Positions 1-5,172 of a stretch of DNA of 10,044 bases are shown piece by piece. A program made the translations under genes and the position numbers. Where the stretch lies: NCBI GenBank assembly GCA_035606335.1, contig DATNFP010000194.1, positions 1 through 10,044 on the forward strand. The letters are read 5' to 3'. Source of the stretch: DATNFP01 sp035606335. Its GTDB lineage: Bacteria; Bacteroidota; Bacteroidia; Chitinophagales; Chitinophagaceae. The stretch's first letter is position 1. Each line of letters begins with the position of its first letter. Below the pieces are notes generated by a model that worked only from the letters and a program-made list of their open reading frames with translations, was not told the DNA's origin and did not search any database.

Positions 1-1
1 A

Positions 2-616
2 AGACAATTTGTTAAAAGAGCAATCATTTCTTTATTGCTATTGTTTACATTATCAAATGTATATGCTGGAGACAAGTGGGAATTAAAAAAAGATGAGGAC
101 GGTATAAAAGTATATACAGCCAACACCCCCGGTTCAAATTTAAAAGCAATAAGGGCCGAATTTATCACAAAAGGAACCCCGGCTAAGTTGGCAGCAATAT
201 TACTAAATGTTAATTCTCAAAAAGACTGGGTATATAGTACCAAATCTGCTGCCATAGTGAAGCGGATCAGTGAAAATGAAATAATCTATTATTCAGAAAA
301 AAGTATGCCCTGGCCTGTAAGTAACAGGGACGTTGTAATGGATCTTAAAATTAGCCAGGATAAGGTTTCGGGGTATATGACGGTAAACATATCTTCAGTT
401 AACAATCTAGTGGCCGTCAAAAAAAATATTGTCAGGGTGCCTTCATCCAATGCCACATGGAAAGTAACACCTATTAATAATAGTACAATGAAAATAGAGT
501 ATGAAGGGCAGGCAGATCCTGGTGGCTCTATACCTGCCTGGATAACCAATATGTTTATAAGTAAGGGAGCGCTTGAAACTTTCAGAAAGCTGAAAGTAAT
601 CTTAGAAAAGCAGTAA
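2..616 (+). CDS. Exported START-domain lipid-binding protein (5' end cut by window edge)
   Basis: The frame is open from the left edge and reads through a basic segment (RQFVKR), a hydrophobic run (AIISLLLLLFTLS) and an Ala-rich cleavage site (NVYA/GD). This is a Sec signal peptide whose initiator Met lies just outside the window. A TTG at 35 falls inside the hydrophobic core and is not a credible start. The mature part, about 180 residues, reads like a small START/SRPBCC domain: WELKKDEDGIKVYT near the start, then KDWVYSTKSA, a WPVSNRDVVM segment, a KIEYEGQADPGGSIPAW segment, and a C-terminal amphipathic helix (KGALETFRKLKVIL). In the family such domains bind a hydrophobic ligand in a helix-grip cavity; the ligand here is unknown. 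Location is probably periplasmic. A strong hairpin terminator follows directly. Fold call is fairly sure, physiological role unknown. Confidence 0.82.
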   Translation, partial: RQFVKRAIISLLLLFTLSNVYAGDKWELKKDEDGIKVYTANTPGSNLKAIRAEFITKGTPAKLAAILLNVNSQKDWVYSTKSAAIVKRISENEIIYYSEKSMPWPVSNRDVVMDLKISQDKVSGYMTVNISSVNNLVAVKKNIVRVPSSNATWKVTPINNSTMKIEYEGQADPGGSIPAWITNMFISKGALETFRKLKVILEKQ

Positions 617-634
617 GCAAATATGTTTCACAAT

Positions 635-664
635 AAATGAGGCATAGATTTCTATGCCTCATTT
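635..664 (+). terminator. Intrinsic terminator after the START-domain gene
   Basis: A perfect 13-bp inverted repeat (635-647 with 652-664, core ATGAGGCATAG / CTATGCCTCAT) encloses a 4-base ATTT loop and runs into TTTT at 662-665. It starts 18 bases after the stop codon at 614-616. Because the arms begin with AAA and end with TTT, it could also slow minus-strand transcription arriving from the convergent DinB-family gene. Confidence 0.85.
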
Positions 665-702
665 TGATACTGTGGACTTTTTTTATCCTAACTTTCTTTC
701 CT

Positions 703-718
703 GGTGGGCTGTCCCACC
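703..718. repeat. Small GC-rich stem-loop between convergent genes
   Basis: GGTGGG (703-708) and CCCACC (713-718) can pair around a CTGT loop. No T-run follows on either strand, so it is not a standard terminator. It lies in the 213-base gap between the START-domain gene and the convergent DinB-family gene, which otherwise shows nothing coding. A second, weaker inverted repeat ACCAAT/ATTGGT lies at 786-803. Confidence 0.35.
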
Positions 719-829
719 TTCAATTTCTTCAGATCACCATCCGCGAACATCAGTCACGGCGTTAAGATTCTTCTTTCGAACTTTGACCAATCAAAAAATT
801 GGTTTAGAAATTAGATGTTCATTTTTTAC

Positions 830-1321
830 CTATTTTGTTTTTAACAATACAAGCTGGCCGGTGTGATAATCCAGGTGGTTTGTTCTTCCGATTACAACAT
901 TTAATTTATTACGGTGAGGCTCTTTTGCAAAATCTTCTTCGGAAACTGAGTTATGTTTTTGAAACCAATCGTCTGGCTGCATCTTGGCAAATTGATTAGC
1001 CAGCTCTTTTTTTACATTGGTCCATTCTTGGCGCAATTCATTTACCGGTGGTAAATCATGTATGTCTTTATCGGATGTTTGAATAAAAGTTTTGGACAAA
1101 TGTGGCGCTATTTCGTTTCCAAAGCCGAGTAAAGGAAGCATGGCATTGTTTACAGCTGTCAGATGCCCTAAAAGATAAGCGCCTCTGTTTCTGCCTGGAG
1201 CTACTTCTTTAAGCAATTGCTCATCAGATAATTCGGAAAGCAGTTTATCTAACTGATTTATTCTTGCATTCCACGCATTCATTACCATTACCACAAATGT
1301 TTCTTGTTTGTTAGGTGTCAT
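830..1321 (-). CDS. DinB-family putative metal-dependent protein
   Basis: A 163-residue protein read from ATG at 1321. A TTG 42 bases upstream would add 14 residues, but it lies in the promoter region and the added residues do not look like the family. DinB/YfiT-like proteins are four-helix bundles binding a divalent metal through three histidines. Here these are His53 in the LLGHLTAVNNAM helix and His149 and His153 in the last helix (NHLDYHTGQ). Proteins of this superfamily include thiol-dependent transferases and DNA-damage-inducible proteins; the reaction here cannot be told. The order H, then HxxxH near the C-terminus, and the length match the usual 150-170 residues. It is divergent from a GlxA-type regulator across 139 bases, so regulation by that neighbour is a reasonable inference. 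Cytoplasmic, with no signal peptide. Confidence 0.8.
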   Translation of the reverse strand: MTPNKQETFVVMVMNAWNARINQLDKLLSELSDEQLLKEVAPGRNRGAYLLGHLTAVNNAMLPLLGFGNEIAPHLSKTFIQTSDKDIHDLPPVNELRQEWTNVKKELANQFAKMQPDDWFQKHNSVSEEDFAKEPHRNKLNVVIGRTNHLDYHTGQLVLLKTK

Positions 1322-1360
1322 TTTATATGCTTTTTTTGGATTATTGTAAACTATATAGCA

Positions 1361-1368
1361 CAAAAGTA
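1361..1368 (-). promoter_or_regulatory. Candidate -7 box of the DinB-family gene
   Basis: The minus strand reads TACTTTTG, fitting the Bacteroidota TANNTTTG element, and sits 39 bases upstream of the ATG at 1321. No good TTG/TTTG -33 box is found at the usual 17-23 base spacing, so the promoter may be weak or activator-dependent. Its position supports ATG 1321 over the upstream TTG. Confidence 0.4.
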
Positions 1369-1416
1369 TTGGCTAAATACCACTTGGTTGGGGTGTAATA
1401 TGGACTTTCTGGTGGG

Positions 1417-1448
1417 TTGATTTGGACAATAGTAAATTCCTATCTTTG
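1417..1448 (+). promoter_or_regulatory. Promoter of the first GlxA-type regulator
   Basis: TTG at 1417-1419, a 21-base spacer, then TATCTTTG at 1441-1448 match the Bacteroidota consensus TTG-N17-23-TANNTTTG. The box ends 12 bases before the ATG at 1461, so transcription would begin only a few bases before the start codon. This excludes the upstream TTG at 1422 as the translation start. Confidence 0.65.
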
Positions 1449-1460
1449 GCAAAAAGATCA

Positions 1461-2450
1461 ATGAAACATCTTTCTATTATAGTCCCTGCGGGACAAGGAA
1501 ATTTAAGTACTATAGCCTGTATGGCCGGTGCTTACGAAGTATTTATGACGGCAAATATGTATAGGAAGCAAACCGGCAAAAAAGAATTGTTTACGATTGA
1601 CCTGGTAGGCATTTCAAAAAAAGTGGATTTTTTTGGTGGCTTGTTTACGGTAAAGCCTCAAATCCATATTTCGGCCATCCCTAATACTAATCTCATCATC
1701 ATTCCTTCATTGGCACACGATCATCAAAAAGTCGTGAAAGGAAACAAATTACTGATCGATTGGATTAGGGAGCAATATAAGAGCGGTGCTGAAATAGCGA
1801 GTATGTGCTCTGGCGCCTTTATGCTTGCCTCATCTGGTTTACTTGATGGGAAAAATTGCTCTACACATTGGGCGCATGCCGATACTTTCAGGAGTTTGTT
1901 CCCAAAAGTGAATTTACAGGCGGATCAGTTGATCACTGATGAAAACGGTATCTACACAAATGGAGGCGCCTATTCTTTTCTAAACCTGCTGATCTATCTG
2001 GTGGAGAAACATTACGACAGGCAAACAGCTATTTATTGCTCCAAAATATTTCAGATCGAAATGGATAGGAATAGCCAGTCTCCATTTACCATATTTACAG
2101 GCCAGAAACTGCATAGCGATGAAATGGTGAAAAAAGCCCAGGCTTATATTGAAAGTAAACTGGATGAAAAAATATCTATGGAACATTTATCCTCCAGGTT
2201 TGCTGTAGGTAGACGAAACTTTGATAGAAGGTTTATAAAAGCTACAGGGAACACGCCTGTTGAATATTCACAAAGAGTGAAAATTGAATCGGCAAAAAAA
2301 GCATTGGAAACCAGTCGCAAGACAGTTAATGAAGTAATGTATCAAGTGGGCTATTCTGATGTAAAGGCCTTTCGAGAAGTGTTTAGAAAGATCACAGGTG
2401 TATCTCCATTGGAATACAGGAACAAGTATAACAAAGAAGCAATGGCATAA
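1461..2450 (+). CDS. GlxA-type transcriptional regulator (DJ-1/PfpI domain plus AraC HTH), copy 1
   Basis: A 329-residue regulator. Residues 1-190 form a DJ-1/PfpI-like (class I glutamine amidotransferase-like) sensor domain: MKHLSIIVPAG first strand, the nucleophile-elbow segment ASMCSGAFMLAS with Cys116, then NCSTHW at 132-137 and the YTNGGAYSFLNLL segment. Residues 225-325 are the AraC DNA-binding domain with two helix-turn-helix units, including SSRFAVGRRNFDRRF and a second unit around VGYSDVKAFREVFRKITGVSPLEYR. In this family the first domain usually senses a small ligand rather than catalysing; the ligand is unknown. ATG 1461 is chosen because the TATCTTTG box ends just before it and because the paralogue at 2479-3441 also begins MKH. 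It is divergent from the DinB-family gene and convergent with its own paralogue. Confidence 0.9.
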   Translation: MKHLSIIVPAGQGNLSTIACMAGAYEVFMTANMYRKQTGKKELFTIDLVGISKKVDFFGGLFTVKPQIHISAIPNTNLIIIPSLAHDHQKVVKGNKLLIDWIREQYKSGAEIASMCSGAFMLASSGLLDGKNCSTHWAHADTFRSLFPKVNLQADQLITDENGIYTNGGAYSFLNLLIYLVEKHYDRQTAIYCSKIFQIEMDRNSQSPFTIFTGQKLHSDEMVKKAQAYIESKLDEKISMEHLSSRFAVGRRNFDRRFIKATGNTPVEYSQRVKIESAKKALETSRKTVNEVMYQVGYSDVKAFREVFRKITGVSPLEYRNKYNKEAMA

Positions 2451-2455
2451 CTTAT

Positions 2456-2480
2456 TTCATGATCATGAATAGCAGCTGCT
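2456..2480. repeat. Two adjacent perfect palindromes between convergent regulators
   Basis: TTCATGATCATGAA (2456-2469) and AGCAGCTGCT (2471-2480) are both perfect palindromes, one base apart, filling most of the 28-base gap between the stop codons of the two GlxA-type genes. The second overlaps the stop codon of the minus-strand gene. Neither is followed by a T-run, so a classical terminator is not evident. Confidence 0.5.
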
Positions 2481-3441
2481 ACCTATATTTATTAGCATAA
2501 TCACCTAGGGACATGCCCACATATTTTCTAAAAACATTACGGAAGGCATCTACATCCAGGTAACCAACCTCGTAAACGATCTCATTGATTGTTTTTGTGC
2601 TCAATTCTAATTGATGTTTGGCTGCTTCCACTCGTACTCTTTGTAGATATTCAAAAACAGAGTTGCCGGTAAGTTTTTTAAATTTTCGCTCCAAAGTTCT
2701 GCGCCCTATTCCAAATTTTTTGGTAAGGCTATTTACATTAACATCTTCCGAAAAATTATTTTCAATGAAGTCCTGGATAGTTTTAATTGCATCATCACCA
2801 TGTTGTTTTTGCCCTTGAAAAATAAAGAACTCGTTTTGCGCCTTTCGGTCAATTTCTATTTCAAACATCTTAGAGGCTAAAATGGAAACCTCTTTTCCCA
2901 GGTCCTTCTCAATAATATATAATAGCAGGTTCAAAAAAGAATAGTTCCCTCCGCTTGTATAGATGCCTTTATCATAAGTAACTATTTTCTCATCCACAAT
3001 TTTCACTTTGGGATAATGTTTTTTAAACTGGTCGCTTATAGCCCAATGTGTAGAACATTCTTTATTATCCAGCAAACCGGTTGAAGCAAGAAAAAATGCA
3101 CCCACACAAAAGCTGGCTATTTCCGCACCTTTATTATATTGGTCAATCAGCCAACTTGTAAAGGGCTTGTTGATTTTTATAGTTTCTCCAAAATCTCCAC
3201 ATGTTATCGGGACAATGATCAGGTTGGTCTTTTTTACGTTTTTTAATTGTTGATGTACCTTAATGTTATATAAGCCATTATTGAGTTTTGCTGTTTGATG
3301 AATACCAACGATCTCAATTTTATAAAAAGGCTTTTTGCCTTGATACACCAAAAAATCATTCACTCTTGATAATAATTGGAAAGCTCCATCAATGCTTGTG
3401 AGGGTAGCGTGATGCAGTGCCAATATCGTGATATGTTTCAT
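2479..3441 (-). CDS. GlxA-type transcriptional regulator (DJ-1/PfpI domain plus AraC HTH), copy 2
   Basis: A 320-residue paralogue of the regulator at 1461-2450, similar over its whole length. Shared blocks include GAEIAS-C-GAF-LAS-GLLD, ECSTHWA at 128-134, YTSGGNYSFLNLLLY, the SKMFEIEIDRKAQ linker and the C-terminal AraC domain (about 215-318, with GIGRRTLERKFKKLTGNS and VGYLDVDAFRNVFRKYVG). Cys112 occupies the nucleophile-elbow position. Start ATG 3441 lies only 4 bases after a TATCTTTG box, so the mRNA is probably leaderless or nearly so. It diverges from the RibD_C-type reductase gene and is its likely controller; this is inference from context. The ligand is unknown. Confidence 0.9.
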   Translation of the reverse strand: MKHITILALHHATLTSIDGAFQLLSRVNDFLVYQGKKPFYKIEIVGIHQTAKLNNGLYNIKVHQQLKNVKKTNLIIVPITCGDFGETIKINKPFTSWLIDQYNKGAEIASFCVGAFFLASTGLLDNKECSTHWAISDQFKKHYPKVKIVDEKIVTYDKGIYTSGGNYSFLNLLLYIIEKDLGKEVSILASKMFEIEIDRKAQNEFFIFQGQKQHGDDAIKTIQDFIENNFSEDVNVNSLTKKFGIGRRTLERKFKKLTGNSVFEYLQRVRVEAAKHQLELSTKTINEIVYEVGYLDVDAFRNVFRKYVGMSLGDYANKYR

Positions 3442-3445
3442 GACG

Positions 3446-3476
3446 CAAAGATAAAAATGTTACTTGTCGCAATCAA
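3446..3476 (-). promoter_or_regulatory. Promoter of the second GlxA-type regulator
   Basis: On the minus strand TTG (3476-3474), a 20-base spacer and TATCTTTG (3453-3446) fit the Bacteroidota promoter consensus very well. Only four bases (CGTC) separate the box from the ATG at 3441. The transcription start would fall at or beside the start codon. Confidence 0.65.
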
Positions 3477-3510
3477 CGGGTAAGATTGTCGTTTTCACCA
3501 TGTATCAAAT

Positions 3511-3524
3511 TATAGTGCACTATA
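3511..3524. promoter_or_regulatory. 14-bp palindrome, possible operator
   Basis: TATAGTGCACTATA is a perfect palindrome that abuts the candidate -7 box (3525-3532) of the reductase gene. It sits in the 126-base interval between that gene and the divergent GlxA-type regulator, which is a usual place for an operator. No protein can be assigned to it from sequence alone. Confidence 0.45.
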
Positions 3525-3532
3525 TAGTTTTG
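3525..3532 (+). promoter_or_regulatory. Candidate -7 box of the reductase gene
   Basis: TAGTTTTG fits TANNTTTG and lies 35 bases before the ATG at 3568. There is no TTG at the proper distance upstream; that space is taken by the 3511-3524 palindrome. This suggests dependence on a bound regulator. Confidence 0.45.
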
Positions 3533-3567
3533 CCCTATAAATTTTTATTCATTCTAAAAACAAGCAA

Positions 3568-4131
3568 ATGCGTAAATTAATTGTAGCAGAATTTGTAACG
3601 CTTGATGGCTTTATCTCAAGAGTTGATGGACAAATGGATTTTTTTCTCCAGTTCCAAAGTGAAAAAGATATGATGATTGATGCCCAAAAAGATTGGGACT
3701 TACTCTTATTCGGGAAGAATACTTATGAAACATTGGTACACTTCTGGCCTAATAATAAAGATAAACAAGACACCATAGCGGCGTATATGAATACTGTGCC
3801 TAAAATTGTTGTGTCTTCCACATTAAAATCCGCTCCGTGGGGAGATTATAAAGAAGCATCCATACTAAGCAAAAATATCCCTGAAGAAATTAATAAGCTC
3901 AAACAACAGGAAGGAAAAAGTATAGCTGTATTGGGCAGTGCAATAACAACACAATATTTATTAGAACAGGGTCTTGTTGATGAGTATTCCTTACTCGTAT
4001 ACCCTATAATTTTAGGTACCGGTAAGTCATTGTTCAGCAGCGTTAATACCCAAAGAAAGTTTCAATTAATTGAAAACAAAACATTGGGAGAAGGCGTTAT
4101 ACAATTAAAATATAAGGTGCCTAAAAAATAA
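3568..4131 (+). CDS. RibD C-terminal / dihydrofolate-reductase-like protein
   Basis: A 187-residue single-domain member of the RibD_C/DHFR superfamily (YwjB/YyaP type). Visible hallmarks are the first strand RKLIVAEFVTLDGFIS (residues 2-17), the LLLFGKNTYE segment (45-54) that contacts NADPH in relatives, PKIVVSSTL (78-86), the glycine-containing VLGSAITTQYLL (121-132), and the C-terminal LVDEYSLLVYPIILGTGKSLF segment (136-156). Family members are taken to be NADPH-dependent reductases of unknown substrate. They are not true folate-pathway DHFR or riboflavin RibD, because the deaminase half is absent. The gene is divergent from a GlxA-type regulator. Cytoplasmic. Confidence 0.87.
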   Translation: MRKLIVAEFVTLDGFISRVDGQMDFFLQFQSEKDMMIDAQKDWDLLLFGKNTYETLVHFWPNNKDKQDTIAAYMNTVPKIVVSSTLKSAPWGDYKEASILSKNIPEEINKLKQQEGKSIAVLGSAITTQYLLEQGLVDEYSLLVYPIILGTGKSLFSSVNTQRKFQLIENKTLGEGVIQLKYKVPKK

Positions 4132-4197
4132 ATTTATTGATTGAGGTTTATTAGATGTTTCTAAGTTTTAACCGATGGAAGATCAAAACTGAAAAAA

Positions 4198-5061
4198 TTA
4201 TTTTTTGTTAAGTTTTTTTTCATAGTCTTTTTCCAGTTTATCAAGCGCCGCGTCATAGCCTTTTCTATCACGGAAAGCTTCGGGATTATAGGGATCTCCC
4301 GGTTTGTGTTTCTCATGCAGATCAAACTGGCTTGCATGTGACGACAGCCAGATATCAAAATGTAATCCCCTCATCGCTTTAAGAGTGTAAGCATAGTCCT
4401 TGCCTACATTAGGGTAGGTGGGCATGCTGGGAAGTTTTGTTTCATCAAGAATGCTGGGCATATTGGCGATTAGTACGCGGTAGGTATGCAGCGAATCTTT
4501 TACATAAAATAAAAAGCTACTTGCGCCTTTGGTATGCCCCGGATGATGCAGCACAACTATATGCATGCCGCCAAGGCTTACAGTATCATGATCATGTAGC
4601 AGGCGATCTGCTTTTACAGGCGCAAACAACATCCCCTTGCCTCCAAATATATAATCCGAATTACCACCATCAGCTAAAACTTTTGCATCGCTTGCTTCTA
4701 TCATCATTTTCGCATGAGTTAGCTTCTTTACTTCAGCCATTGCCCCAACATGGTCGTAATGAGCATGTGTAGCAAGTAGTATTTTAATATCAGAAAATTT
4801 AAAGCCCAATGCCTCAACATTAGATTGGATCATTGAAGCTGATCCCCTCGATCCCGTATTAATTAAAATGTCTCCCTTAGGAGTTGTGATTAAGTAACAA
4901 GCCAGATCGTAAGTGCCCACATAATATAAATTACCTGCGATACGGAATGGCGGGTACGGCTTAGACCAGTCTTCTGGTACATTAGAAAGCGGAATGAGCT
5001 TTTGAGCTATCGAGGGTAAGCACAAAAATATTAGCAGCGTTATTAAGAGTGTGTTTTTCAT
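4198..5061 (-). CDS. bla: Subclass B3 (GOB-like) metallo-beta-lactamase
   Basis: A 287-residue secreted zinc hydrolase expected to open beta-lactam rings in the periplasm. The signal peptide is MKNTLLITLLIFLCLPSIAQ. The start is ATG 5061; a TTG at 5094 would put eleven residues ahead of a complete signal sequence. Zinc ligands by standard numbering are all present: H99-A-H101-Y-D103-H104 (116/118/120/121), H176 in HHPGHTKGA (196) and H242 in SSHASQFDLH (263). The segments PPFRIAGNLYYVGTYDLA, ILINTG, RVLIANMPSI and HASQFDLHEK-K-GDPYNP are those I recall from GOB enzymes of Elizabethkingia. GOB carries Gln where this protein has His99, so it has the canonical B3 set. It lies 111 bases after the nuclease gene on the same strand, and no clear own promoter was found. 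Confidence 0.9.
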   Translation of the reverse strand: MKNTLLITLLIFLCLPSIAQKLIPLSNVPEDWSKPYPPFRIAGNLYYVGTYDLACYLITTPKGDILINTGSRGSASMIQSNVEALGFKFSDIKILLATHAHYDHVGAMAEVKKLTHAKMMIEASDAKVLADGGNSDYIFGGKGMLFAPVKADRLLHDHDTVSLGGMHIVVLHHPGHTKGASSFLFYVKDSLHTYRVLIANMPSILDETKLPSMPTYPNVGKDYAYTLKAMRGLHFDIWLSSHASQFDLHEKHKPGDPYNPEAFRDRKGYDAALDKLEKDYEKKLNKK

Positions 5062-5172
5062 TGTAAGGCAAAGGATTTCATATATTCTCAGCAATTTATT
5101 TTTTGGTATAATTGCTATATAAAGCTATCGATAAAAACCTTGCTGCCGACTGTCAATGAATTATTTTGCTTA

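Noticed and set aside
654..866. 70-codon plus-strand frame starting in the terminator loop
   Set aside because: It would start inside the terminator hairpin and end inside the DinB-family gene; composition (Phe/Ser/Thr rich) is not protein-like.
4132..4197. Terminator between the convergent reductase and beta-lactamase genes
   Set aside because: Only AGTTTT/AAAACT (6 bp, all but two A/T) with a 15-base loop is available; too weak to call.
4437..4772. 111-codon plus-strand open frame opposite the beta-lactamase gene
   Set aside because: Overlaps a gene with all zinc ligands intact; its His/Leu/Tyr-rich sequence is the complement of that gene and resembles no family.
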